64,000 bases of DNA from Hofstenia miamia (Eukaryota; Xenacoelomorpha; Acoela). This document shows, piece by piece, positions 12,367 through 23,723 of this stretch. Under the pieces are notes generated by a model. That model had not been told where the DNA came from. It worked only from the letters and a program-made list of their open reading frames with translations, and ran no database searches. The position numbers and the translations under genes were made by a program. How positions within the stretch are numbered: the stretch's first letter is position 1; every line of letters begins with the position of its first letter. The stretch spans positions 948,549-1,012,548 of the forward strand of contig SCFE01000002.1 of assembly GCA_004352715.1 (NCBI GenBank), given 5' to 3'.

Positions 12367-12568
12367 ATAAATTTTACTTAAGCAAAAGTATAGCTCAGTA
12401 AAGCATTTCTAGGATACAATAATGGTTATACAACATCTTGTACTTAAATCCTTCAGTAATGTTATTATCCCTAGCATGATAGAATTATTCTATAGATTAT
12501 TTTATTATATTGTATGTACTTATGTGTTTGTATATATACCAGTTTCTGTTTTAATGTTCATGAATAAA
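12367..12568 (+). promoter_or_regulatory. Candidate poly(A) signals of the claudin-like gene
   Basis: AATAAA occurs at 12367-12372 and 12563-12568, about 470 and 660 bases after the stop codon. Either could end the transcript, but in AT-rich DNA the hexamer is common, so transcript data would be needed to choose. Confidence 0.3.
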
Positions 12569-12599
12569 GAATATATTATTTTGTCTTAATCCAAATTTA

Positions 12600-13362
12600 T
12601 TTAATCATTAAATAAAAGTATTTTGCGATTTTTCAGTATACTAAATCAAATTTACAATAAATGGAAGGCTTCCAGTATTTATTAAATTGGATAATTGAGT
12701 TATTAGTAAAAAGAGAAGACGCTTCTTATTAACAAGTTGCATCGAAGGATTCTCGATTTTTTAAAGAAATGCTATTTTTTCATTAAACAATGGTTTGTTG
12801 TCCATTTTTAAAGGACTAATAAATTGTTTCTGCTACGAGGCAAATTATTTGGACTGTGTTAATAGCGCTTGTGAATTTTTCAGTCATGGCATTGATATCA
12901 AATACCATGTAAGCAGAGCACAGGTTTTCAAGTATCAAATGTTCCCCTAGCAGTTTTTTACGCATAACGTGTCTAATACATTTTAATAGTACATTACAAT
13001 ATAATAAGTTGTAATTTATCTGAATAGCCTCAATATGACTAAAAAGAGCATGCACACAATATAAACCATGTGTTTACCTCATACGAGCCCTAATAAATTA
13101 CAAGAAAATTGAGTAGTTGATCCATTTAGTATTTTATTTGTCGCCGAGACATATTAAGAGAGTAGATATTTGGAGTAGGACAATCCTTAAAATATTAAGT
13201 TTTACCTTCTTGGATACTCCTGTTTGCAATATACACCAATTACACCAGATTGGTTAATCGTTTTTTAAAAAAGCTGAAACACACAATTGATTTTAGCATT
13301 ATATATGTTCCTTCAGCTGAATTTTTTATCTGCACATTATAATATTTGACATTTCTTCCAAT
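12600..13362. other. No recognisable gene
   Basis: AT-rich sequence between the claudin-like gene and the mariner. A 79-codon minus-strand open frame (13055-12816) has no recognisable domain and is not supported as a gene. Confidence 0.4.
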
Positions 13363-13562
13363 TACGAGGTGTGACAAAAAAGAAACGAGTCTTTGTCTGT
13401 CACAGTAAGAACTGACCTGCAATTGACCAGCCAATTGTCATGATACGTAACATCACGCCATGTTACAGAGGTAATATGGTCTCATTATCACCTTTCATTG
13501 AAATTCTGTGGCTATTTGAACACACAAGTCAGGGTCTGTCAAAAATCTGTTACAACAAATTT

Positions 13563-14024
13563 ATGGAGCGACGAGTAAATTTGAAATTCCTGGTAAAACT
13601 TGGAGAGAAGCCTACATAATGTTTAGAAATGCTTCAGAATGTGTATGGAGATGACGGCATGTCACGCGCATGCGTTTTCGAGTGGCATAAGTGTTTCAAA
13701 AGTGGCCGTGAGGATGTTGAAGATGACTCGAAGTCAGGACGACCTTCCACATCCAAAACTTCAGACAATATCGACCGTGTGAATCGCATGGTGCGTGGAG
13801 ATCGGAGACTGACTGTTCGGATGATTGCCTATGAATTGGAGATGAACAGGGAGACAGTCCGGACCATACTGACTGAAGATCTTGGAATGCGGATAGTCTG
13901 TGGTACCGAAACTGCTGACTGATGATCACAAGGACAACCGCACCAATGTTTGCAGAAACATCCTGCAGATGATTGAGGAGGAGTCGTATTTCCTTGGAAA
14001 AGTAATTACTGGAGATGAGACATG
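13563..14024 (+). pseudogene. Mariner transposase, N-terminal part
   Basis: The frame opens at 13563 with MERRVNLKFLVKLGEKPT. A stop follows at about 13617-13619, then it continues through MLQNVYGDDGMSRACVFEWH and the mariner hallmark SGRPSTSKT to MNRETVRTILTEDLGM, which are the two helix-turn-helix DNA-binding modules. A frameshift near 13900 moves the reading into the segment with LLTDDHKDN and GKVITGDET, where the Asp of GDET is the first catalytic residue. The gene is cut immediately after ACATG by the 14025-21419 insertion. With a stop, a frameshift and the insertion, no transposase can be made. Confidence 0.9.
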
Positions 14025-15510
14025 AATAGTATAATATGGGTCGTACCCGCTGATATTTTTTACCTTTGACCCTGGCGGGCATGGATATGATGTAATTGTG
14101 TACTTTGTCCGTCTGTGTACTCTGACGTCATTGGAATATATTGGTTTTTGTTGGCAAACACATTTGTTTGCAGTCTATTGTTTAAAATATAACCAATTTT
14201 TTTATACACATAGAGGTTGAGGAATTGTCGAAAATCCCATGAGATTAGAATTTTTGCGACCTATTGTACAAAATGTAACAATTTTTCTATTCATATTACA
14301 TAAATAATTTTTTAAATACGATTGAAATTCTATATGCAAAAAATTTACGTTTTTGGGAATTGTATTTTATTTCTATTTTTTCGGAAAAATGTGTAACTAA
14401 CAATTATTTTCAAGCACAAACATTTTTAACATTGAGACAAATACCTGTTTCACAGACAACACATGTCAATTGCAAAATAAAAACTTTTTTAAAACTTGAA
14501 TCGATAAATATTTCCACGTAAAAATAATTTTTAAAACATAAATGCATGCTTCCACAGATGCATACTCTCACCGTACAGAGAAAACGAACATTTATAAATA
14601 ATAAATTTATTTACAAAGAAAATATGAAAAGCAATACTAAATGATAAAGTTCATATAGCGAATTTCATATACAGTTGAATGAACAATGATAATATTCGTC
14701 ATGAATTCATTGTTGGATGGTGGAGAAAGATACACAGAAATATTCCCAGACAGGCGTTCTTCTTTTAATAATGTTAGTTGATGACGCTAAAACATTCAAT
14801 TAGTACAATAAAAACAGAAATTAAAATAATGACAACAGTTTTAATCTTTACATAAACAACAAACAGAAATAATGGAAAACAATCTGACGTAACAATGAAA
14901 AACAATATGTATTATTATAATGTAAAAGAATGCTTACCAAATAATTTTGTATTTCTTTAACAGCATTGTTCTGCAAAGTGTATTGGCACATCATGATTTT
15001 CACAGATAGCGTCTAAATTAATAGTTAATAAACAAGTTATTATTAAAAACGAGATGACGTTCATAATCAAAACACATGACGATTAAAAATTAAATTTACA
15101 ACAAAAAAAGACGTTTTTATTTACGATGAAACATATATAAAAACTGTCAGCACAGCGTATTTACAAAAAACAGCGTTATTCCAACGACGTTTCTATTTAT
15201 GATAAAGTATATAATTAATTTAACATCGGACTGCAAATTCGCAGCAATTCATTAAAATAAAATTGATTACGTTTTAAAAGAAATATCTGTAAAACTAACT
15301 AGAGATAGTATTGCAAAAAAGCGTTAAGAATCAAAAGAATAACTGAGATTTAATAAAAATAGCTTACCAAAAAGTTTGAAATCTTTCAGGGTAGTTCTTT
15401 CATCAATGTGAAATTTCGTTAATCCGCTCTATGTATAAAGTTGCACTTCTTCACAGATAATGTCAACATTACATTGTTTTATCTATACCTTATTGTTCAA
15501 ATGTCAAAAT
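14025..15510 (+). repeat. Left inverted arm, outer block
   Basis: The reverse complement of this block is 19966-21419, with small scattered differences. Landmark pairs are 'gacccTGGCGGGCATGG' (14070) with its complement near 21360, 'gcacatcatgattttcacag' (14986) with its complement near 20475, and 'cttaccaaaaagtttgaaat' (15363) with its complement near 20100. No coding capacity is evident in either arm. Confidence 0.85.
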
Positions 15511-15996
15511 GTATCCAATCGTAAAGATTGTTATCTACCAAACATGAAATCCAAATCACTTTAAAAATTATCAAGATTAAATAAAACACTTTCAAATCAT
15601 ATAAAACTAGAATTTTTTTACAAATTGGAAAACAATGTCAATTATTATTACAACATGTTTTTCCCAATTTATACAATTATGTAAATGAAGGATGCTACAA
15701 AACTAAAACGTTAATAAAGTAAATATTTTTTCAATACGTATTTCTCGTTGAATTGAAGAATAAAATATTTGTAAGTAGGAATTTTTATATGAAACCTTTC
15801 AAGATTGTTGATAACATGTTTTGTTATTAGTGTCGTAAATTGGTTGTTAACGTTTATTGATACACATATATACAAAACGTTTAAAAATATTTATTTTATA
15901 TTATAAGAAATTGCATACATTTTAAAATTTTATTGGTGTCTTTTATATTAAGAATTTACTAAATAACCGGTATATGATTTTTCCACGTTTTTAGAC

Positions 15997-16150
15997 TTAC
16001 ATTTTTTCCAAAGTTTTTTCACGTTTGTGACTTACATTTTTTTCCGACGTTTTTTCACATTTGTGACTTACATTCCTTTTCTGACTTTTTTTCACATTTA
16101 TGACTTACATTTTTTTTCTGACGTTCTTTTTACTTTTGCGACTTACATTA
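15997..16150 (+). repeat. Short tandem array, about four units of 36-40 bp
   Basis: Successive imperfect units each contain 'gacttacatt', a T-rich tract, 'ctgacgt' or 'ccgacgt', and 'ttcacattt'. The array lies in the part of the left arm that has no counterpart on the right. The open frame across it (16027-16227) translates as repeated 'TYI.F' blocks and is an effect of the repeat. Confidence 0.75.
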
Positions 16151-16529
16151 AAAAACTTTTCCTCAACGATGACATGGGGATTGGGAATAGTGCTATTGCA
16201 AAACGTATTGTATTACAGTTTAGTTAATAGAAAATGTATAGTTTGTTTTCACTATTTTCTACATGCACTAGTTTTATGTTAATATGTTTGATAAATTATT
16301 ATATTTCATAAACATTAGTTTTAATATAAAAAATTTAAACTCCTACGTCTTCTTTGTAAATAGGTAAAAATCTATAGTATTCTCCTAAATGATAAATGTC
16401 AATGTTTTTTTCTAGCTATTAATTTAACATGCAATTGACATTCAAATTTAGCATGAGGGAAGAATGATTGAAATAAATTAATCGCTAGTTTAGTAAATTT
16501 AATAGTACTATTTATTATAAAATGAGAAT

Positions 16530-16781
16530 NNNNNNNNNNNNNNNNNNNNNNNNNNNNNNNNNNNNNNNNNNNNNNNNNNNNNNNNNNNNNNNNNNNNNNN
16601 NNNNNNNNNNNNNNNNNNNNNNNNNNNNNNNNNNNNNNNNNNNNNNNNNNNNNNNNNNNNNNNNNNNNNNNNNNNNNNNNNNNNNNNNNNNNNNNNNNNN
16701 NNNNNNNNNNNNNNNNNNNNNNNNNNNNNNNNNNNNNNNNNNNNNNNNNNNNNNNNNNNNNNNNNNNNNNNNNNNNNNNNN
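16530..16781. other. Assembly gap (252 N)
   Basis: A run of N inside the left arm of the 7.4-kb element. Any open frame spanning it is meaningless. Confidence 0.99.
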
Positions 16782-16916
16782 GATTTGTTTTGTCTTTTCG
16801 AAAAAAATTAGTTGCCTTTGGGATATTTAATTTAAATATAAATTTTAAGACATTCTACAAATCAATGATTGTTAAAGTACTTGCAGTTGTTTAATAGTTT
16901 ATGAATTTAAAATAAA

Positions 16917-17527
16917 AACTTTATAATTATTGAGAAAGCGTTAACATTCACATTTTTCTTTAGTCAATGAGTAAATTTTGATAATCGCAAATGAATACAT
17001 AACGCAATCTCAAAAACGAATCAATTAGATGTCATGAAACTCGCAAAACATTTTTATTTACAAAAAGACTAACACATGTTCATAAAATAATACATTGACG
17101 CAAAAATGATTAAATTGATTGATTTTACAAAACACAGTCGTACACAGTTTGCATGAAAGGGAAAAAATTTTTAAATTGAAAATGAATATCAAAGCTATAT
17201 AAAATATATTTAAGTACACGTATAGTACTTAAAACTTAACTTAATTAAAATATACTTGTAATTGTTTATGCGATTATAAAAACACAACAGCAATCTTTAA
17301 ATGATTTAAACTACATTTTGTACATTACGTATTAAAACAACTTAGGAACATTTTCTAAATATAGAAATAAATAGCTTAAATTACAATTATCAGAAGCAGA
17401 TAAAATGAAATAAATACTTCAAGGCGATTTACTCATTGTATTCAAATATTAAATTTATATCTCGCAATAGGCAATTAGGAAGCCCGGATTTTAACTCAAT
17501 TTCCCTTATAAATGTTTTAAAATCATA
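16917..17527 (+). repeat. Left inverted arm, inner block
   Basis: The reverse complement matches 19268-19935 with moderate divergence. Landmarks are 'tgtttatgcgattataaaaa' (17264) with its complement near 19505, and 'aaatttatatctcgcaatag' (17451) with its complement near 19326. In the right arm this block directly adjoins the outer block, so the left arm has extra sequence or the right arm has a deletion. Confidence 0.8.
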
Positions 17528-17624
17528 TGCGAACGCTTTTTTTGGTGACAGATTTCAAAGTAATTTGTCACAAAAAAATTTTTGCTGAAACTTGCTTTTG
17601 CAATTTCAGCAAAAAGCGTTCGCA
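17528..17624. mobile_element. 97-bp miniature hairpin element
   Basis: TGCGAACGCTTTTT at 17528 is matched by its complement, AAAAAGCGTTCGCA, ending at 17624. Inner segments are also complementary in part (GTGACAGATTT / AATTTGTCAC; GCTGAAAC / TTTCAGC). TA flanks both sides (17526-17527 and 17625-17626). It lies exactly where the inverted arm match stops, and the right arm has no such insert at the equivalent place (near 19268), so it was gained after the arms formed. Confidence 0.7.
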
Positions 17625-19007
17625 TACATGTGTAAAAATTGATTGACATGTGCTAATTGATGAGTCATAACCCGCAATTAATTCATGAATAATTAGGAGA
17701 TGTGGCCAAGAGATGTGAATATTCATACATTACATAGCCAAACTATAAATAATTTTAAAGTGTATGTTTGTAGTATTAGACCATTGAAAGGACTAGTATA
17801 TTGAATTAATCGTATATTTTGTGTCAACGAACTTGTTATGTACACTGAATAATAGCAATAGTATTAAATTTCATAAATTCCTGTTATTAACCAGAAATTG
17901 TTTTATATTTAACAAAATTTATATTGTATGTATATATATATAAAAAGTATTTTTTATCCATATATACATATAGCTTTCTTAAACATCTAATAAAATTCTT
18001 AACATGAGCTTCTTTACAAATATTTCCATTTATTTTAAAAAAAAAACTGACTTCACTTGAATAAAATAAACCTTTTTAAAATTAATGTACTGGCTTGAGA
18101 GAATAAAAAGTAACTTTTCAACATCATTTTGTATTAATGATGGAACTTGTGCCTGTATATAAATTTCATTTATAAAATTTTGCGTTAAATTATTTATCAC
18201 GTTTACGTTTATTCATTTTTATTAATATAAAAATGTTTCTCTGCAAAGTTCATCGCTACATTCATACATAAATTTCATTTATAAGCTTTTTTGTTACAGT
18301 GTTTAATGTGTTTATTGAAGTTTTTCTATATATAGTGTAATCTTTTCAATAAATAGTAAAGTTCATCTTTCAACTACATAATGTAATATTTAGAATCCCT
18401 TAAAATGGGTGTTATGCGCGATACCAAATAAAACATATATAAAAAAACCATTAATGTTTCAAAATACTGAAACAAAATCTCAATTTACAATAAATAATAG
18501 TCAAATTTAAGTGTATGTACGTTTTTCTTTCTCGTTTTTGAATGTTTATACTAATATTGTCATAACATTAGCATTTTCTTCGTCTATGACGAAAAGATGT
18601 CTTCATTTTGACACATTATTCAGTTTTTACAACGATTCAAGTGGTGACGGTTGACTTTATTCAACATTGTAAGTAATTTTTGCATTTTAATAAGTTAATA
18701 TTACAAATTTTATTTCAAGTGATTACGAATTATTATAAAATTTCATACTGTTTTTACACGTTTAATATCTTTTGTTAACAAAAATTTACATTAGAGTTGT
18801 GGAAATTATGTCTTTAAAGAGGAATTATTTCTAATCACACATTATGGAGAAGATAAATCCAAAAAGCAAAAAAACTTAGAATATTAGAAAATTTAAAGTC
18901 GATTTCTTCTTTCACATATTTTTTATTATTAGTGCTTTTTGGAATATTATTTCTAGATCTATACGTTTAGAAGCTTAAAGTGGGAGGGTATACAAAATCA
19001 AAATGCT

Positions 19008-19346
19008 ATGCAAACGAAAACTGTTAAATGTGTTAAAGTATTTACTAATAAAACCATAGAAAATCGAAAAATTTCAGACGTATTAAAACCCTTACCAATA
19101 CATATAACTTTGGAATTAAATCAAGTAATAAAAATACATATTTTAGACTCTCAAATGGTGGAAAAATATTTCGAAATCCAAAATATATTGGCATTCTCTC
19201 CAATGCTATGCCTTAGAAACTCTAACAAGATCAGATTTATTTTCAAAAATTCTCAATCTGTATATGATTTTAAAACATTTAATAGGGAAATTGAGTTAAA
19301 ATCCGGTTTTCCTAATTGGATATTGCGAGATATAAATTTTATTTGA
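19008..19346 (+). CDS. Hypothetical 112-residue protein in the centre of the long-inverted-repeat element
   Basis: This is the only open frame over 100 codons in the unique middle of the 7.4-kb element, starting MQTKTVKCVKVFTNKT and ending NWILRDINFI. I do not recognise it. There is no signal peptide, membrane segment, zinc finger or catalytic motif that I can see; it is basic and rich in Ile, Asn and Lys, as AT-rich DNA would favour. Its last part (from about 19268) lies in the inverted arm, and the matching left-arm stretch (17451-17527) is not kept open. It may be a remnant of an ancestral element gene or chance. Homology to any Maverick protein is not established. Confidence 0.25.
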   Translation: MQTKTVKCVKVFTNKTIENRKISDVLKPLPIHITLELNQVIKIHILDSQMVEKYFEIQNILAFSPMLCLRNSNKIRFIFKNSQSVYDFKTFNREIELKSGFPNWILRDINFI

Positions 19347-21419
19347 ATACAATGAGTAAATTGCCTTGAAGAAATATTTATTTCATTTTATCAGTTTCTG
19401 ATAATTGTAATTTAAGCTATTTGTTTCTATATTTAGAAAATGTTCCTAAGTTGTTTTAATACCTAATGTAGTTTAAGTCATTTAACGATTGCTGTTGTGT
19501 TTTTATAATCTCATAAACAATTACAAGTATATATTAATTACATTAATAGTTTTAAGTACTATACGTATACTTAAATTTATTTTATATTGCTTTGATATTA
19601 ATCTTCAATTTAAAAATTTTGATTCTTTTCACTAGAAGTTATATATTTTGTAGAATTACTTTAATTACCATAATCATTTTTCAATTTCATGAACGGTTAA
19701 TGCTATTTTGCAAACTGTGTACGAGTATGTGTTTTGTAAGATCAATAAATTTAATCATTTTTGCGTAAATGTATTTTTTATGAAAATGTGTTAGTCTTTT
19801 CGTAATTAAAAATGTTTTGCGAGCTTCATGACATTTAATTGAAATAGCGATATGTATTCAGTTGTGATTATCAAAAATTACTCATTGACTGAAGAAAAAT
19901 GCGAATGTTAACGTTTTTAACATTGTAAAGCTGTGTATAGCGTTTTGTTTTTATAATTTGTTAAATTTTGACATTTGAACAATGGTAATAGATAAAACTA
20001 TGTGATGTTGACATTATCTGTGAAGAAGTGGAACTTTATACATAGCGCGGATTAACGAAATTTCACATTGATGAAAGAACCACCCTGAAAGATTTCAAAC
20101 TTTTTGGTAAGCTATTTTTATTAAATCTCAGATATTCTTTTGATTCTTAACGCTTTTTTGCAATACTATCTCTAGTTAGTTTTACAGATATTTCTTTTAA
20201 AACGTAATCAATTTTATTTTAATGAATTGCTGCGAATTTGCAGTCCGATGTTAAATTAATTATATACTTTATCATAAATAGAAACGTCGTTGGAATAACG
20301 CTGTTTTTTGTAAATACTCTGTGCTGACAGTTTTTATATATGTTTCATCGTAAATAAAAACGTCTTTTTTTGTTGTAAATTTAATTTTTAATCGTCATGT
20401 GTTTTGATTATGAACGTCATCTCGTTTTTAATAATAACTTGTTTATTAACTATTAATTTAGACGCTATCTGTGAAAATCATGATGTGCCAATACACTTTG
20501 CAGAACAATGCTGTTAAAGAAATACAAAATTATTTGGTAAGCATTCTTTTACATTATAATAATACATATTGTTTTTCATTGTTACGTCAGATTGTTTTCC
20601 ATTATATCTGTTTGTTGTGTATGTAAAGATTAAAACTGTTGTCATTATTTTAATTTCTGTTTTTATTGTACTAATTGAATGTTTTAGCGTCATCAACTAA
20701 TATTATTAAAAGAAGAACGTCTGTCTGGGAATATTCCTGTGTATCTTTCTCCACCATCCAACAATGAATTCATGACGAATATTATCATTGTTCATTCAAC
20801 TGTAGATGAAATTCGCTATATGAACTTTATCATTTAATATTGATTTTCATATTTTCTTTGTAAATAAATTTATTATTTATAAATGTTCGTTTTATCTGTA
20901 TGGTGAGAGTATGCATCTGTGGAAGCATGTATTTATGTTTTAAAAATTATTTTTACGTGGAAATATTTATCGATTCAAGTTTTAAAAAAGTTTTTATTTT
21001 GCAATTGACATGTGTTGTCTGTGAAACAGGTATTTTTCTCAATGTTAAAAATTTTTTTGCTTGAACATAATTGTTAGTTACAACTTTTACCGAAAAAATA
21101 GAAATAAAATATAGAATTTCAATCGTATTTAAAAATTATTTATGTAATATGAATAGAAAAATTGTTACATTTTGAACAATAGATTGCAACAATTGTAATT
21201 TCATGGGATTTTCGAAAATTCCTCAACCTCTATGTGTATAAAAAAATTGGTTACATTTTAAACAATAGGCTGCAAACAAATATGTTTGCCAACAAAAACC
21301 AATATATTCCAATGACGTCAGAGTACACAGACTGCCAAAGTACACAATTACATCATATCCATGCCCGCCAGGGTCGAAGGTAAAAAATATCAATGGGGTA
21401 TGACCCATATTATACTACT
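19268..21419 (-). repeat. Right inverted arm (inner and outer blocks fused)
   Basis: From the outer end inwards, 21419-19966 is the complement of 14025-15510 and 19935-19268 is the complement of 16917-17527. The join lies near 19936-19965 within 'tttataatttgttaaatttt'. About 1.4 kb present in the left arm (15511-16916) is absent. Part of that missing segment (15511-15810) has a relative at 3023-3400, so it belongs to the family and was probably lost here. Confidence 0.8.
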
Positions 21420-22170
21420 GACATGGGTGTTTCAATATGACCTAGAGACAAAGCGGCAAAACCTGCAGTGGAAGACTCCAGCATCGCCAAAACCAAAGAA
21501 GGCCAGAATGTCGAAGTCGAAAATCAAGGTGATGCTGATCACATTTTTGATCGAAGAGGTCTTGTTCACCACGAATTCGTGCCGGAGGGGCAAACTGTGA
21601 ATCAGCACTTCTACAAGGAAGTTCTGGCTCGGTTGTACGAGAGAGTCAGGCGCTGCAGACGCAATTTGTGGGAGAACCAATCATGACTGGTGCACCATGA
21701 CAATGCCACTGCATACACAGCCTTGAGTGTGCGGCCTTTTTTGACCTCAAAACAGGTGACATGCTTGGAGCACCCACCGTATTCGCCAGATCTGGCTCCC
21801 TGCGATTTTTCTCGGTTGTACGAGAGAGTCAGGCGCTGCAGACGCAATTTGTGGGAGAACCAATCATGACTGGTGCACCATGACAATGCCACTGCATACA
21901 CAGCCTTGAGTGTGCGGCCTTTTTTGACCTCAAAACAGGTGACATGCTTGGAGCACCCACCGTATTCGCCAGATCTGGCTCCCTGCGATTTTTGGCTCTT
22001 CCCGAAAATGAAAGCTGTACTGAAGAGTAGACATTTTGCATCTGTGAAAGACATCAAAGGTGAAGTACGCAGCAGCTGAGGGACTTGAAGGAAAAAGACT
22101 TTGTAGAGTGTTTCCAGGGGTGGCAGCTCCGAATGATTAAGTGTGTTAACTGTGAGGGGGACTATTTCAA
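21420..22170 (+). pseudogene. Mariner transposase, C-terminal part, with an internal duplication
   Basis: The mariner frame resumes right after the insertion with TWVFQYD and runs through a lysine-rich stretch ending MSKSKIKVMLI. A frameshift near 21550 leads into HHEFVPEGQTVNQHFYKEV. HHDNA (second catalytic Asp) and YSPDLAPCDF (third Asp of the mariner D,D34D triad) are visible near 21695-21712 and 21778-21807, and again in a second copy because 183 bp are tandemly duplicated. The end reads FPKMKAVLKSRHFASV, with another frameshift before DFVECFQGWQ. Stops at about 21682 (TGA for the usual Trp) and later confirm that the gene is dead. Confidence 0.9.
21628..21993 (+). repeat. 183-bp perfect tandem duplication inside the mariner
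   Basis: Units 21628-21810 and 21811-21993 look identical, each starting CTCGGTTGTACGAGAGAG and ending GCTCCCTGCGATTTTT. The period is 61 codons. It repeats the segment holding the last two catalytic motifs. Identity of the copies points to a very recent duplication or an assembly error. Confidence 0.9.
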
Positions 22171-22259
22171 AGGCACAAATTAGTATTTTGTGTTCTACTT
22201 ATAAATAAATGTTTTCTGAATAAAGTCTCGTTTCTTTTTTGTCACACCTCGTAAGAGGA

Positions 22260-22750
22260 CCGCACCAGTAAAAATTGTTAAATTCTGCTTTTGCCAATTA
22301 TGGTTTTATAGTTCTTTATTCTAGAAAAAACAAAGTCTGCCAAATTAAGTATCTAAGACTTGTCGAAGCGTTCTTGTATTTCCAAAATGCTTTAGACATA
22401 ATTGATACAAAAAGACCAAAACATAGTTTTTCCTTAATTTTTAGACACATTATTTTCAATGTGAATAATAGAAAACCTACTTCTTAAAGTGTTAGATATG
22501 TCTTTTTCTGCATAATACGCCATGTTTCACTCAAATAAACGTATCCATGGAAAATCGATTAGAATTTAAAAAAAGATAAAATTATAAGTGTGGTTCACTA
22601 AAACGGGAAAATGTAAGTGAATAAAATGTTCTTCTTCTTTAGCATATGTGGTGCAAATTTCATGCGAATTTGTTTAAAAATAAAAATTTGTAAGAAACTG
22701 ATTCTGTCCCCTTAAGCAAATTTCTATAGAAGACAACTATTTTCATTTGT
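22260..22750. other. No recognisable gene
   Basis: AT-rich sequence after the mariner. The open frame at 22275-22487 has no recognisable domain. Confidence 0.4.
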
Positions 22751-22753
22751 TTA

Positions 22754-22975
22754 TTAGTAATCTTGTAAAATAATAGTTAAAAAACAATCGCGGGCATCAG
22801 AGGGTAATATCTGAAAAACCTCGCATAAAATTCCATGCAGAGAAAAATTTCTAATTCCAAAATATTTCTTAAATTTTTCAAACCAGCCCTTACTGGCATT
22901 AAATGCGTTTGCTTTTGCGTCAACAGAACTCGCTGTCAGCAGAGATTTGATAGTGCTCAATCAGGCATCGTTCGT
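22754..22975 (-). pseudogene. Pogo/Tigger transposase relic (CENP-B-type HTH)
   Basis: The minus strand reads ANAFNASKGWFEKFKKYFGI followed by RNFSLHGI, the end of the second helix-turn-helix of the CENP-B/Tigger DNA-binding domain (consensus 'F.AS.GW...FKKR..I....L.G'). Only about 30 residues are recognisable. The catalytic DDE part is not seen nearby, so this is a small fragment of a dead pogo-type element. It could also be a fragment of a CENP-B-like host gene, though the surroundings favour a transposon. Confidence 0.7.
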
Positions 22976-23723
22976 ATCCAGCGCAGTGATAGGAAGTGGC
23001 CTGAGCCCTAAGAAATGCTCCTCCTAACAATTAATCTTTCTGCAAAACACGTTCAAGCAATTTGAGTTATAATATGCTGTCAATATTTTTTATTGAAATT
23101 TAACCCTAAGTGGCAGGCATGTCTTTTAATTTTTAGTTGCTCATGACTATAGAGATATCTTAAAAATGTCATTATATTGTTATTTTCCGATGTTTCATTG
23201 AAAATAATTATTGCTTTCGCATATTCCTGGCTCTGGAACAACTTTTCTCACAAATATTCGCCATAAAGTGCAGCAAACTTACACGCCTATCAGTGTTGCA
23301 AGAAGCTCGAACTTTTCCAATTTAGTTGAGCCGAGCAATTTATATTCTAAGTTCATCCGATTCGTATTACTAAAAGATAAACGTAGCTTGTTTAAAAAAA
23401 TATGCTGAAAATAATTTAAAATTAACTCTAGAAGGAATAGTTGCAATTAAAACTTAAAAGATGAGTGAGTTTGATGCAAAAGTTAAGTGGTTAATTACGG
23501 TATTTCATTTCTCGATGCAACAATCTTGTTTCGGGCAGCTGCAACCCTTTGTGCATCATTTAAAGCTCATTACTGCTCATTACTCCTCATTTATGAAAAG
23601 AACAGAAGATCCATTAATTCCGGAATGGCGACCAAAGCCGCACAGCTTCTACCATCCTTTAACATGCCAACAAGTTTTTGACTTTTTCTACACAGGTAGA
23701 GAAGAAGCAGCGAACTTTTAAAC

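Larger units (their letters stand above)
14025..21419. mobile_element. 7.4-kb element with very long inverted arms, Maverick/Polinton-like ends
   Basis: The element sits inside the mariner transposase codons for GDETW. It is flanked by a 6-bp duplication, GACATG, at 14019-14024 and 21420-21425, and removing one copy restores the mariner sequence exactly. The ends read AATAGTATAATATGGGTC (left) and, reversed, AGTAGTATAATATGGGTC (right). Inverted arms follow: 14025-15510 pairs with 19966-21419, and 16917-17527 pairs with 19268-19935. The right arm lacks the counterpart of 15511-16916. The middle (17630-19260) holds only one 112-codon open frame. A 6-bp target duplication and termini beginning AG are features of Maverick/Polinton elements, but none of their marker genes (integrase, protein-primed polymerase B, packaging ATPase, capsid) is visible. 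It is best read as a non-autonomous derivative or an uncharacterised relative. Confidence 0.8.
13365..22251 (+). mobile_element. Mariner element, split by a 7.4-kb insertion
   Basis: Terminal inverted repeats are CGAGGTGTGACAAAAAAGAA at 13365 and its exact reverse complement ending at 22251. Both are flanked by TA (13363-13364 and 22252-22253), the mariner target duplication. The ends enclose the two halves of a mariner transposase (13563-14024 and 21420 to about 22170), separated by the 14025-21419 element. Without that insertion and the internal 183-bp duplication, the element would be close to the usual 1.3 kb of a mariner. The TIRs are nearly perfect although the gene is dead, which suggests a fairly young copy. 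Confidence 0.92.

Noticed and set aside
13696-14082. 128-codon minus-strand open frame over the mariner
   Set aside because: Antisense shadow of the transposase; it crosses the insertion boundary at 14025.
15997-16150. CRISPR-like array
   Set aside because: Units are imperfect, T-rich and adjacent without unique spacers, in eukaryotic DNA; it is an ordinary tandem repeat.
21611-22057. 148-codon minus-strand open frame containing a repeated block
   Set aside because: Antisense shadow of the duplicated mariner segment; the internal repeat is explained by the 183-bp duplication.
23461-23721. 86-codon open frame and an overlapping 64-codon frame
   Set aside because: No recognisable domain; two overlapping frames of similar length and closeness to the adapter-like sequence make a real gene unlikely.
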